A stretch of 64,000 bases of DNA from Punica granatum (taxonomy: Eukaryota > Streptophyta > Magnoliopsida > Myrtales > Lythraceae): assembly GCF_007655135.1 (NCBI RefSeq), contig NC_045129.1:24030274-24094273 (forward strand), given 5' to 3'. The notes below the pieces were generated by a model that was not told the DNA's origin, ran no database searches, and worked only from the letters and a program-made list of their open reading frames with translations. Both the position numbers and the translations under genes were made by a program. This document shows, piece by piece, positions 48,501 to 59,854 of the stretch; positions within the stretch are counted from its first letter, which is position 1; every line of letters begins with the position of its first letter.

Positions 48501-48976
48501 GTTGTATTCTGTAATTATTCGAGTGTACATTGTGAGGATCTTATTTGTATGTTTATTCATGTACTTGTAAGGATCCCGGTCGGTGAGCAAGAGGTCCGAG
48601 TGTCGAGTCGGTTAAGTCGGTCTATCGTCACCAAGGGATGAGTAAGCTCGAATAATCATGGTCTTGGTTTGCGCAGGGAATCGACCGTCAGGGTTCGAAG
48701 AACTGTAACGCTAAGATAGCGAACCGATTCCTTGACTCACAAAGCCTACTCATCCTTCGGATTCTTGGCCCAACTCAATCGATTCATCGATTTTACAATG
48801 TCAAAACGGGTTAGTCAAGTGCGACCTTAAATCACGCGGTAAATAAACAAAATGGCAAGCCTAGCAAGCTAGAGTACTGAAAGGGCGTGCGGGATATAGG
48901 CCGGCACGTAATAGAACCCCCGAATTCGGAATTTTCGGTTCCGTATGACCATTGCCTTAGCATTTAGGTGTACCCC

Positions 48977-48981
48977 GTACC
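48977..48981 (+). other. S2 target-site duplication, left copy (GTACC)
   Basis: GTACC precedes the S2 terminus TGTACGGACC and is repeated at 54495-54499. The unoccupied site CCCCGTACCCCTAG is seen in T1 near 18888. Confidence 0.93.
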
Positions 48982-51900
48982 TGTACGGACCCGAATGTGG
49001 ACTCTCGTCGGGGCCCACATTGCTCGCTTTTGGATCGTGTTGCTTGGTCGGAACGTCCACCTTCCCGTGGGGACGCGCGTCGGACACGCGTGAGAGAAGG
49101 AGTCGCCACTAATCATTTTACGACCCGACAGTCGAGGGCGGATAAGTTACCCGGGTCTAGGGGTATGGAACACCTAGTTTGTTGTTAAGGCATTGGTCTG
49201 TGCGGAACCGGAAAGTCCGTGTTCGGGGGTTCATGTTACGTGCGGGCCTATATCCCGCACGCCCTTTCGGTACTCTGGTTTGCTAGGCTTACATGTTTTA
49301 TTATTTACCGCGTGAATTAAGCTGCACTCGGCTCGCACGTTTTGACACCGGAGATTCGATGAACCAAACGATGTCGGTTGAGAAGCCGGGAGAGAAGTAA
49401 ATCTATATGTCAGGGAATTGGTTCACAATCTTGCGTTACAGTTCATCGAACCATAGAGGTTGAATCCCTGCGTGAACCAGAACCGCGAGATCTTGGATTT
49501 ACTTGTGTCTGGGCAAGCATTAGACCGATTCGATTAATTCGACTCTCGGACCGTTCGCTCACCGACTGGAATTCTTACAGAATAAATGCATCAAATAGAA
49601 TCCTTACAATGCTCTCAAAACAATAAATACAAATTACAAAAGGGTCGAATTCCAGTCGTTTTGCGTTCGGTTATTATTCCACTCTAACTCACCGTGAGTT
49701 TAGGGAAAAGACCGAAGAACTGAAATTCAATGGACGCTCTCGCTGAATAGGGCGTTGGACCCTGTGAGTGTTGATTAGGGTGTTGGACCCTGTGCTCGAT
49801 GATTAGGGCATTGAACCCTAATATTATTCGGGCTAGGGATCAGGCTCGACCCGCATGGCAAACAGGTGCGGAAAAATAACACGCAACATGTTAATAACAG
49901 ACAAAGTGTTTGTTGTTGTCGTGTTTACGTGAATTGATAGATTATTAACCCAGGGGTGTTTTTGCAAGCAAATGCCATATGCTAAACAATCAAACATGTG
50001 CCAACGTTTTAGCATTCGGCTTTGTTTTGAGAACTTGACAAAGAGAGTCAAATCTCAGGTGTGTGGATTGCTTTTACAATTGTTCTGTATTGTGACACTG
50101 AATCACCACTGAATTAACCAAACTCGTGTTTTGACTCTAGATTTGGAATCTAGAATTCCTCCTAACCATTATCTAGTGTTTGGTTAGGTCGAGTGAAAGG
50201 TTAATCGGCATTTCGCATGTTTTCTGACAGAGATAACCGTTCTAGTTACCCGAGTCTATGTTAGGATAACAGAAACTCATCAGTTAGATAAGAAAAAGGC
50301 TATACAGATGAACCTGCACCTGAACAGGTAGCCCATTCTTATCCCGTACTGTAGTGTTTCTGTCATGCTAACCCTAAGGGTGTCGCTGAATTGTGAAAAG
50401 ACAATTTTGCCCTTTATTTGAAAATTGTTTCAGAAAAGGGGAAAACATCGCAGTGCGGGCCACCTCGGCCTGTAGCCGGTGTCAACCAAATCCCTGGATC
50501 ATCCAGGGTTATGCAAGAACCCCGGAAAATCCAAGGAACCGGTCAATCCGCCCGGAAGTGATCTAGAAAGATCTTCTGTCTCGTGACCTAAGCTACCTAG
50601 AATCAGGTAAAAACTCAAGTTGAGACACAGAAGCCCTTTTTAGAAGTCCATGCTACATCGGACCGCACGTTTCGGGTTTTGAAATTGATAAGTTTGAAAA
50701 GGGCACCAACGTCCTTTGACGACTCGTCGACGCGAGTTATCAGTTAATGTCCAATTCGGGTAAACTTTATCAGTGTGAAGTGGGTTTAATCATGTGAGCG
50801 TCCCGATTAACCCGTTTGTGGAATTAATGCTTAAGGGTTATAGCCGAATGCATTAATTAGGAAAACGATTCGTGATTCGACGACCAAAATGAATCCATAA
50901 CGATCAAGGATAATTCAGTTGAATAACCGACAATATCCTTATAACCGAATGGATCTAAATGAATCCTCGATACATGAATCCATGTACGTTAATTTTAAAA
51001 GAGTCTTTACACGATACTTTAACATAGGAATCGTAAAGACATTGAAGTAAAAATTCACACCATCCGATAAACGAATTAAACTTGAGATAAGGAACTCATT
51101 CTTGACCCAAGGAAGGCCAAGAAGCCCTCGGCTTCATCTTATGAAAGGTGGCCGAAGGTTCTCATGGCTCTATCCGAGTCATAAATGATTTCCTAATCGT
51201 GGTTTAATCATTTTTCGCATGCTCAAACATCAACCGTGATAAATAACACTCCTTTTTAACAAAAGCCGGCGTTATCACGATTTGTTTAGCTCATTTAAAC
51301 ATACAAACATTCACAAACGTGTTAATTAAGGAAAGGATAAAATAACATCGGCTTCATGCATGCAATAATGATAAAACAAACTCGGAAACTAACTTGAATA
51401 GGCTAAGGAGATCGATCTTAACCTGTAAAGAGCAATTTAAGTCTCGACCCTCTCATTTAGAGAGTTGGCCGAGAATTAATTTGCCATAGTCGGGTCGGGA
51501 TAGTCTTCTTTACGATGATCCAAGCCCTTTTCCGACATGGTAGCAAGTCATAAGATAGTGCACATGCATAATATGACATAAAATTGCATGAAAATTAAAT
51601 CTTGCAAGTGAAACATGCATGAAACACCATAATACTCCATAGCCATGCAAAAATATAAAAAGCCCTAACTCCTCTAAGTCGAAAATGTTTTACCTAGCCT
51701 CGGAACACGAGGAAAGAGTCGGGGAAGTGTTTGAGAGTCGGGTGACTCGGTGGAACCCTTAAAAGGATATTCGGGTGCAAGGGTGGACGTGCACGGGCGT
51801 GGTAGTGACGGGCGCGGACGCGGTGGTGACGGGCGCGGACGCGCTGGTGACGGGCGCTGATGGCGCTGGTGACGGGCGCGGGTGGCGCTGGGTGACGGGC

Positions 51901-54494
51901 ACGGGCGGCGCTGCGTGACGAGCGCTGGTGGCGCTGGTGACGGGCGCGGGCGCGCTGGTGACGGACGCGGGCGCGCTGGTGACGGACGCGGGCGCGCTGG
52001 TGACGGACGCGGGCGCGCTGGGTGACGAGCGCGGGCGCGCTGGGTGACGAGCGCGGGCGCGCTGGGTGACGAGCCCGGGCGGCGCTGGGTGACGAGCGCT
52101 GGTGGCGCTGGTGACGGGCACGGACGCGCTGGTGACGGGCACGGACGCGCTAGGTGATGGACGCTGGGGTGCTCGGTGACGGACGCGGGTGGCGCTCAGT
52201 GACGCTCGGTGACACTGGTGACGGACGCTGGTTGCGCTCGGTGACGCTGGTGACGGACGTTGGTGACGGACGTGGGTGGCGCTCAGCGACGCTCGGTGAC
52301 ACTGGTGACGGACGCTGGGGTGCTCGGTAACAGACGCGGGTTGCGCTCGGTGACAGACGCTGGTGACGCTCGCGGGTTGCGCTCGGTGACGGACGCAGGT
52401 TGCGCTCGGTGACGGACGCGGGTTGCGCTCGGTGACTTTCGGTGACGGACGCAGGTTGCGCTCGGTGACTTTCGGTGACGGACGCAGGTTGCGCTCGGTG
52501 ACGGACGCGGGTTGCGCTCGGTGACGCTCAGTGACGGACGCTGGTGACGCTGGTGACGCGTCACTGTTCACCCGAGAGCTCCAACTTCACCCGAAACGAC
52601 CAAAACGATGAGCAAACGACTCCAAACTAAAAAACTGCTTTCAGAAATGGAATCCTTGGGTCCGAAACATGTCGTCTATGAAGTTTGAAGAATTTTGGAT
52701 ATAAGTCGGAATAGTGCCCGCTATGGATCCCGACCTAAACTCCAAAGATATTTGGCTTGGTTCTTGGTTTTCATGAAGTTCTTAGCTTGCTGCTGGTTCC
52801 TAAGAAGTTGAGAGCATTTTCTAGAGGGAGAAACTAGCAAGATCATGTGTGCTTCATGAGTGATTAGCTTAATGACAAGTAGGCAATATATATGTGAAGC
52901 TAATGAGCAATTAAGCAAAACAAAGCACCATTAAGGGCCTCATTAGCAAAAGTCGGTTGCCCTAATGAAGATGAGGATGAATGTCCTCCATGTATCTTGA
53001 TGAGGAAGAGCCAAGAAGCATTAATGGAGGTGTAGTTAATGGTTTGAGTGTTGACTAGAAAGACCAAAGATATTTTGGGCTAGGTGAGGGCAAGAGAGAA
53101 AGGGGAAAAGGCCGAAAACTTTGGGGCAAAGGGCGGTTGCCCTTGGGCAGCCCGTGGGTCCCACGGCTTGTGAGGAGAAACCGGGAAAAGACTCGAGTCT
53201 CGATTGGTCGCGTATTCGAAGTTCGTGGTTCGAATTGAACGTCGAATTGTCGGTATACGCGTGAAAACGGAGTTAATGAGCCCGAGATTGACATTTTCCA
53301 TTGAGAAATGCCCCGGAAGCATATGAGGCTCGGAAGCCGGTTTTGCTCATTGCAGATGACCAGAGCGAAGTTGTCCGCTTCTGACAGCATATCTTGTGTC
53401 TGCATCTCACGTTGGTCATTTTGACATCAATTGTCAGTCAACGAGAACAATCATCCCTTAAGCCGGTAATGCTAACATGGGGCCGGAGACGTCCTAGGAG
53501 GCCGAAACTGGATTTCTCAGGATGACTTCTGAGTTGCTTGGGCACTCCGGAGATTACTGTAATCTCTGTTTGTCAAGATCAGACCTCCAAGGACTTGAAG
53601 AGTGTATCTGAGACCTCTAAAGCGCTGTTCGGGAGGTCTAGATGAGTTGTGTGATTTATTCCGACGATTCCACATTGAGCCTTGAGAAGGCTAGCATTGT
53701 GTAACGTAAGCATTCGGCGTCAAGTTTCCCCAAAGAGGACCTCCGGACATGGATTTCCGCTGAAAATGGCCATTTTCGCTCCTCGGAGGTTATTGGGAAA
53801 CTGTGAAGGGTTTTGCCGTCTGTTTTGCCCCATTGTGAATGTCTGCTAGAGTTTTCTGGGCAATGCGGTATGAACTTCATTTGCCGTAATTCCATTAGAC
53901 CATTCTCCGATTATGCTCTTTGAAGAGGGGTATGCTTGTTTTGCCGTTCGGAAGTCATTTGAGGTATCTGTGTGACTTCCAAGAGACAATCTGAAGCATT
54001 GTTCATGCTCTGTGTGCTGATGGGGCATGGCCGCGTCTGATATTTGGCATTAACTTTTCTCCAGGAAAACGGCATTTTTGGACTTCCACTGAAAAGTTGT
54101 CTGTATACAGAAAATTGTTCTGTATAGAGCAGATGATTTGCAAAATGCCTTTGAAGACATTTTCCATCCTTTTGGCACTGATGTAGATTTTTGGAGTCCA
54201 ATATTTACTATCTTCCGACGACCGAGCGAACTATCGGAAAATAGTACCGTCCGTGTAATACACTGAAAATGTCGGTTTTGGACATTGTTGAGCTCTCTGG
54301 TCGCTCTGTTGCCTTTTGGTGACCCGTAGAGTCCTTCTGTCATGTCCATGGGCCATTTGCTCAATTTTGCCAACTTGAGGATGAATAGTGATTTCTCGCT
54401 CTGCCGAGCCGTTTTCTGTGTTCTGCTCAAGTCGTGGCTTGGATCATTGCTAATATCGTTGTTTGGAATGGTGAGCCAAAATGGGGTGCTGATA
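48982..54494 (-). repeat. S2: complete solo LTR, minus strand (5,513 bp, family 1)
   Basis: This is the reverse complement of the R1 LTR (2730-8258) over its whole length, bounded by GTACC on both sides inside the T7 LTR. In sense orientation it starts TATCAGCACCCC rather than TGTCAGCACCCC, so the first dinucleotide has mutated. It carries the 23-nt stem-loop (49239-49261) and the 10-mer TGGCGACTCC (49099-49108, minus). No interior is present. A 72-codon frame at 49833-50051 is identical to one in R1 (7189-7407), which shows how similar the two LTRs are; neither frame is likely to be a gene. Confidence 0.94.
51775..52565 (-). repeat. GTCACC minisatellite of S2
   Basis: This is the counterpart of 4650-5450. 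Units of about 18-24 bp carry GTGACG on the plus strand. In LTR sense the block stays open for a 270-codon frame (51759-52571) of low-complexity Ser/Pro/Ala/Thr/Arg. In R1 the equivalent frame is broken, so unit number and order have changed. Confidence 0.9.
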
Positions 54495-54499
54495 GTACC
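54495..54499 (+). other. S2 target-site duplication, right copy (GTACC)
   Basis: This is an exact copy of 48977-48981, directly after GGTGCTGATA. Confidence 0.93.
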
Positions 54500-54672
54500 C
54501 CTAGACCCGGGTAACTTGCCGGCCCTCGACCTTCGGGTCGTAAAATGGCAAGTGGCGACTCCTTCTCACGCGTGTCCGTCGCGCACCCCCACGAGAAGGT
54601 GGATACTCCCAAGCCGCGTTTGCTTAGGCGCGCGCATGCGTGCCCCGACGAGATGAAATTAGGGTGCGCACA
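54500..54672 (+). repeat. T7 5' LTR, right segment
   Basis: It resumes the LTR after S2 (CCTAGACCCGGGTAAC) and ends GGGTGCGCACA. It holds the perfect UUCG hairpin (54527-54540) and TGGCGACTCC (54553-54562). Confidence 0.9.
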
Positions 54673-54675
54673 GCT

Positions 54676-54694
54676 TGGCGACTCCACTGGGGAC
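54676..54694 (+). other. Primer-binding site of T7
   Basis: TGGCGACTCCACTGGGGAC starts 3 bp after the LTR end, the place where a tRNA 3' end primes minus-strand DNA. It begins TGG, as expected for pairing with a tRNA CCA end. I have not identified the tRNA. Its first ten bases equal the 10-mer at 54553-54562. Confidence 0.8.
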
Positions 54695-55285
54695 ATACTT
54701 AGTGGGTTCGGGCTCAATCCCGTTTGCTTGCTTGCTTGTTTATTCATCGCTTTCCGCATTTCCCGCTTATCTACTTCACGCATTTTATTTCCCGCACATG
54801 CATTGCACATCATACTAGCTCCTTAGGGACCTTGTCCGACATCCCACGGGCACCAATATAGGAAGCTAGGTTAGTTAGAGGTTCCGAGTAAGGGAACGGA
54901 TCGAGTCGGCTATGCCACCGAACCGGCCCCCAAAGATCCTCGCTCGATTTCAAGGAATTCACACCCTTGAGTCGGGAGCCCCCATCCCTAATTCGCGGTT
55001 CTCCCAGTAGCACCGAAAACCATGCATACACAGGGACCGTCATGCTGGACCAACTTTTACCTCCATGCCGTCAACCGACCCAAAAGTCGAGTCCTTGAGT
55101 CGGCCCGTAGTTTTTTTTAGGACGGGCATTTTGTTGTTTTTGTAAGAAAGAGCGATGTATACTGTAAAGAACACAACTATAGTTTATCTTTCCGCACTGC
55201 ATACATTTTTTCGAAAAAAACTTAGGACATTGCATTGATTTGATTCTAAAAACGTTAAGCCGGCATCTCCTCCATCTAGGTAAGG
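54695..55285 (+). mobile_element. T7 5' leader, untranslated
   Basis: About 590 bp lies between the primer-binding site and the ORF1 start. It matches the T5 leader in blocks. Short ORFs on both strands carry no domain. Confidence 0.75.
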
Positions 55286-56302
55286 ATGGACCGCCCGGCT
55301 CCCGGTCTTAGGCTCGAAGCAATCACGCCACCAAGGAAAGACATCATGTGCATCTGGAGGACTCTCCGACCAGTGGACCACGCATTCATCCAGGGCATCA
55401 TCGGAGACGTGGTTATGATCACCGAGACCCCGGTGGACTGGATCTTCTTGAGGACCGCCGCCGAACTTTGGGATCCCGAGCACGCGGTATTCAATTTCCA
55501 AGGGACGGAGTTAGCCCCTACGATCGAGGAGTACACGGCACTCATCCAAAGGCCTACGTCCACGATCCAGATTTGGCTTCTCGCCCACATCCGCCCCTTC
55601 TGCTCATCACATCCGTTCTCCTACATCGCCGACGAGCGTTCGCTGATCGAGCGCCTGGTACCAGTTATCCCACCTCCCGAGCACAGTTTCTCGGAATGGA
55701 GGCGTTTCTGGCGTGAGTTGACGCTCGCACGCTTCCTATGGGTCGCTCGATGGAACCCCGGCGGCCCCATGATCACGGGATGTCCTGGAATTGTGGGAGT
55801 CCCCCTTCTCAGCCATTTGGGGAGCACGCTCATATTCCCCGGCCGGGTAATCAGACAGGTCGACGGCCTGCAGGACGTTCCCGCCGAGGCGGACCGTCTA
55901 CCTTTCCGCATCCAGTGGGCCGACTCTACATCCACGGCCCCCGCAAGATTCCTACAAATCCGAGAGGTTCGTCGCCAACGGGACGTTAGCATCATACAGC
56001 GTCTGTACTTCCCCGAGCACCCCACCGACGACGAACGAGTCTTCGCCGCCACTTCAGCATACGTGGCTCGGTTCTATGCATGGGGATTAGCATCGCCGCA
56101 ACTGTCCCATGCCGCCCCGACTCCCCGCGCTACATCCACCCTCGCCTCCGAAGCCGAGAGCTCCATCCAAGCGGCCATGCACGCGGAGCTAAGGGCCATC
56201 AGGGAGGAACGGGATAGGCGCCGTTGCGAGCTTGTTGACTCCCGTGCAGAGGTCGCGGACTACCGGAACATTAAAAGTTATTTGTTCATTCATAACTCTT
56301 AA
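55286..56302 (+). pseudogene. DUF7745-like ORF1 of T7 (truncated, internally deleted)
   Basis: Tat/Ogre elements often carry an ORF1 upstream of gag, annotated in plant genomes as DUF7745 (function unknown). This frame starts at ATG 55286, about 600 bp after the primer-binding site. It shows the family-like stretches IWRTLRPVDHAFI (about residues 23-35), FNFQGTELAPTIEEY (about 69-83), IWLLAHIRPFCSSHPFSYI (about 95-113) and WNPGGPMITGCPGIVGVPLL. A charged Glu/Arg-rich helix follows at about 300-325. From memory of the family, roughly a hundred residues are missing between QRPTSTIQ and IWLLAHI, leaving the frame open. The genuine part ends at about 56268 (ADYR); the last ten codons are read from the adjoining antisense Athila piece. 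The usual long coiled-coil tail is lost. Confidence 0.8.
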
Positions 56303-56995
56303 AGTGAGCTTACCTTGTTCCACATCTATTAATGCTTTACCTGTCGCAAGGAACGGTCTGCCAAGGATCATGGGCACCTCTCTGTCCTCCTCCATCTCCA
56401 AGACTATGAAGTCGACTGGAAATATGAATTTGTCTACCTTCACCAGGACATTCTCGACAATACCCTTTGGATATTTGACACTCCTGTCAGCAAGTTGCAA
56501 GGTAATATGAGTTTTCTTGCATTCTCCAAGTCCAAGTTTCATGAAAATAGACAGAGGCATTAAATTTATACTTGCACCTGAATCGATAAGAACGTTCTCA
56601 AAATGAAAATTCCCTATAGTACAAGGAACAGTGAAACTCCCCTGATCTCTTTGTTTGCGTGGTAAGTTAGGCAAGTCCTTTTGGAGAATCATAGAACACT
56701 CTCCTATAAGCATCACAGGCTCACTCCCATCAAACTTCCTCTTTTTAGTGAGTAGATCCTTCATGAATCTAGCATATGAAGGCATCTGCTGGAGTGCTTC
56801 TGCAAATGGAATGTTGATTTGCAGCTTTTGAAAGACATCTAGGAATTTAGCAAATTGGGCGTCCAGCTGCTGTTGCTTCAATCTTCCTGGAAAAGGGACA
56901 GGAGGAACATACGGTTTCACCCCTAGTGACTTCTGCCTTGGTTCCTCCAGCTTTTGCTTACCTTTGTCTTTCTCTAGATATCCTCGGGTATCTTA
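56269..56995 (-). pseudogene. Athila-type gag-protease fragment
   Basis: On the minus strand about 240 codons are open without a stop. They contain a retropepsin active site IDSGAS (about 56570-56587) followed by INLMPLSIF, a LQLADRS strand, and the flap-distal ILGRPFLATG. These are typical of Athila-lineage gypsy proteases. Upstream is a gag tail rich in Lys and Glu with PPVPFPGRL. It lacks the start of gag and everything after TLRVMNEQITF, where it meets ORF1 head to head. It is a fragment, but the frame is undamaged, so it arrived recently. The 243-codon frame extends past the junction to 56189 only by chance. Confidence 0.85.
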
Positions 56996-58044
56996 CAAAA
57001 TTGTAAATTCTATTTTAGTGGGCCATATATTTAATCCTCCTGATACTGCTCATGGCTAATTGGCATATTTTTTGGGTTTAGTTTGGAGCTTCTTAGAGTT
57101 GTTCTAGGTAAGTGGCTTTGATGTAAATATGTTTTGATTAATGAAAGTCTCTACCATTTATATATATTTTTGAGGGGATCTAACCACCCCAAATCCTCCC
57201 CATACCATCCCTATAAGTAATTGAAAATTTATATAAATGGATCAAATAGCTAGTCTTACATGGAAATCAAACGTGAAACTTTTTAATTACCAGTTGAAGG
57301 TGTGCATGCCGCTGCACTATACCCTTTTCTCGGGAAGAGATTTGGCCTTTCAATTGGTGGGGTTTTATTTTTATATACACATAGGTTAAGGATAGAGAGT
57401 GGCATGTTGAGTCGCACTTATAAGCATGGAGGATGATTCGTTATCTCAAATATGTGGTTAAATTGAGAAATTTCTTACTCGAACATGGTCTTCACAGATC
57501 TACGAATGTTGAATAATTTCGGATCAGGTTAACTCAAAACAAGTTTAGTATAACATTCACGTGATCCAAACTGTGTATTTATTCTTAGTGTGAAGAGTAA
57601 GTTTAGACAAGAGTCATGTTAAAATCACGGTATATTTTCGTATTACATAAAGCTATTAAGAGCTGGTTTTTTTCTCGTGGAAGGTAAGAAAAACATTTAA
57701 GGTATTGGAGAAAGAAACAAGCATAAGCACATTGCACCCAAACTATGTATTTATTCTCAAAAATCTGAACACAAACCATTGCTTTTTCTTCCCAACAAAG
57801 ATCACATATATGACTAAAACTTGAGAAATTACCAAAAATAAAAATGATACTATGAATTTCATCACATTCGAAAGACAATAACAATTTTCCTAAACAGATG
57901 GACAAACCCCGATCAACATATACGAACAACAACACTTCATGTCACGTCATTGACACCAATATATCATGAATGAACTGATTGATGGATAACCGGTTGGATT
58001 TTACGATGTAATAACTATGATTATAAAATGATTGAACCTTTAAA
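56996..58044. other. Unassigned AT-rich segment, possibly 3' flank of a lipase gene
   Basis: This is not LTR-like and differs in composition from the neighbours. It directly follows, on the minus strand, the stop codon of the GDSL lipase exon at 58045, so part of it may be that gene's 3' untranslated region and flank. The 110-codon minus frame at 57603-57935 has no domain and AT-rich composition. I see no element termini. Confidence 0.35.
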
Positions 58045-58197
58045 TCAGGTCCTAGAGTCCAACTCCATGATGGTGCTTAGGTTCATGGGGTGCATGTACT
58101 TGGAGTCCCCGGTCACGATCTGCTGGACGATAATGCGGTTGGCCCTCTCCGACGGATGGAAAGGGTCCCAGAAGGCATAGATGTCTCTGTTAGGGCA
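58045..58197 (-). pseudogene. GDSL esterase/lipase, last-exon fragment
   Basis: The minus strand encodes 50 residues and a TGA stop (58045-58047). It contains block V of plant GDSL esterases/lipases, [10 protein letters not shown], with the catalytic Asp and His of the Ser-Asp-His triad. The family C-terminal signature [17 protein letters not shown] follows. In relatives this segment is the final exon after LCPNRD. Here homology begins at CPNRD and the upstream sequence is not coding, so the other exons, including the GDSL serine block, are absent. It is the only host-gene-derived coding sequence I recognise in the window. The reading frame is undamaged. It is a fragment, not a functional gene. 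Confidence 0.85.
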
Positions 58198-58372
58198 TAC
58201 CAGAAGAACCGGGATTTAACTCCCAAGCCCTTGAGTCAACAATTATATATGTTGATGAATGACTGATACATATATTTACCCGGGTCGATATCCAAATCAT
58301 CAACTTTATAGACAATAAAGTTGTGTCAGAGAGAGAGAGAGGAACATACAAATATATGTTCTTTGCATATTT
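58198..58372. other. Unassigned spacer with (GA)n
   Basis: A 175-bp stretch lies between the lipase exon and an LTR piece. It includes a short GA repeat (58328-58342). Nothing else is recognised. Confidence 0.5.
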
Positions 58373-59135
58373 CTCCAATTTGTACACGAACATTGCAATT
58401 TTATTGTCCAAGGGCATAATTGTCACTCCGTGATTCACCGATACCCTAGGCGCTAGGGAGTCGGAAACGCCTCGATCTATGGACGGAAAAGGGCTACCCG
58501 TTCGGGTACGAGTCTCATTCGCACGGCCCATTCCGTCCACTTTCGGTGTTTCTATCTTCCTATCGTAGATTCGGTGGGGGGGCATTTCATTTCATTTACA
58601 AAATACAAAGAACCGGACTAATCATAAATTCGGCCTAATCAAACACTAGATAATGGATAAGCGGAATGATAGATTCCAATCTAGAGTCAAAACACGAGTT
58701 TGGCTAATTCGGTGAAACAGCAATGACACTTAACTGAATGAGAGTCATAAAACGAACACACACATGTAACCGGCTTAGAACCCCATTCTAATCCACCACT
58801 CATGCTTGCCTAGGATAGATGCACTGTTTGCTAATCAACCCCGTTTAATAAACTGATTAAATCACGTACATTCGGCCTAATACACAATTCGTTTGTATTC
58901 ACTGACACTTATCAGTTGTTGTCAGTTGCTTTCTGTATTGTGTCAGTTATATCAATTTTCTAGTGTTTTATTCTTGCTTTTGATGATTTATTGTGGCTCG
59001 GGCCCGAACCCATAGGTTACGTGTTGCACGGGGTCCAACGCCCCAAATCACCGAACACGAGGTCCAACGCTTCTTAATTCATCGAGAGCGCGCAACCCGA
59101 GTGCGGAATGGGATCTAGCCTCGAGTCACCATCAC
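58373..59135 (+). repeat. Internal LTR fragment (family 2), plus strand
   Basis: It corresponds to about 17390-18153 of the T1 LTR, from CTCCAATTTGTACACGAAC to TCGAGTCACCATCAC. Both ends are inside the LTR, so neither is a natural terminus. A 76-bp unassigned stretch (59136-59211) follows. Confidence 0.88.
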
Positions 59136-59211
59136 AAATTACTAACAGATTATTGGTATTTAATGTGGATCAAGGAAGTAGATTATTATTCGAACATGCG
59201 ACAGAAATGCT

Positions 59212-59580
59212 CCCTTCTCAGCCATTTGGGGAGCACGCTCATATTCCCCGGTCGGGTAATCAGACAGCTCGGCGGCCTGCAGGACGTTCCCGCCGAGGCG
59301 GACCGTCTACCTTTCCGCATCCAGTGGGCCGACTCTACATCCACGGCCCCCGCAAGATTCCTACAAATCCGAGAGGTTCGTCGCCAACGGGACACTAGCA
59401 TCATACAGCGTCTGTACTTCCCCGAGCACCCCACCGACGACGAACGAGTCTTCGCCGCCACTTCAGCATACGTGGCTCGGTTCTATGCATGGGGATTAGC
59501 ATCGCCGCAACTGTCCCATGCCGCCCCGACTCCCCGCGCTACATCCACCCTCGCCCCCGAAGCCGAGAGCTCCATCCAAG
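59212..59580 (+). pseudogene. Second copy of part of the T7 ORF1 (369 bp)
   Basis: This repeats 55803-56171 without indels and with about six mismatches by eye (changes near 59253, 59269, 59272, 59395 and 59555). It covers the central to C-proximal part of the DUF7745-like protein, from PLLSHLGSTLIFPGR to AESSIQ. The frame is still open, but neither a start nor the coiled-coil tail is present. The ends match no natural border. Its similarity to the copy 3.4 kb away indicates a recent duplication. Confidence 0.92.
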
Positions 59581-59854
59581 CTCCATCCCATAAATTATGA
59601 TATTGTCATGAATTTTCCATATATTAGTATATTCTTAGAAGGGTGGAGGGTAGAACCAACAAAACTCACTCGATAAGATGACTCGCCACGAGTAAGAAAA
59701 GTCGGGTTGATTCGCCACGCTCAAGGATGAACGATGAGAATCGGGGTTTTCGCCACTAAACAAGGGACTTGTTTAGATAAGAAAATAAAGGAAACGCTCT
59801 AGGCAATTTCATTCAAATATTCATAAAATTCTAATGGATTAACCATCTACTTAT
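59581..59854. other. Unassigned segment
   Basis: 274 bp with no recognisable gene, LTR or repeat. Confidence 0.4.

Larger units (their letters stand above)
44258..48981 (+). repeat. T7 5' LTR, left segment (family 2)
   Basis: It begins TGTCAGCACCCCATTTTGGC directly after T6 and is interrupted at 48981 by S2. It carries a TATAAAG box (45559-45565) and hairpin modules, including arms GACCCGTGTG (46761-46770) and CACACGGGTC (46826-46835). The 23-nt stem-loop is at 48886-48908 with one mismatch. Two blocks of this LTR (about 44694-46490 and 46853-47850) recur nearly unchanged at 61184-64000. Confidence 0.92.

Noticed and set aside
51759..52571. 270-codon minus-strand ORF in S2
   Set aside because: Same minisatellite; the frame is broken in the R1 LTR, so there is no sign of protein-level selection.
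56189..56268. Extension of the Athila frame past the junction
   Set aside because: Those codons read antisense ORF1 sequence; the Athila similarity stops at about 56269.
57603..57935. 110-codon minus-strand ORF
   Set aside because: AT-driven hydrophobic composition, no motif, inside an unassigned spacer.
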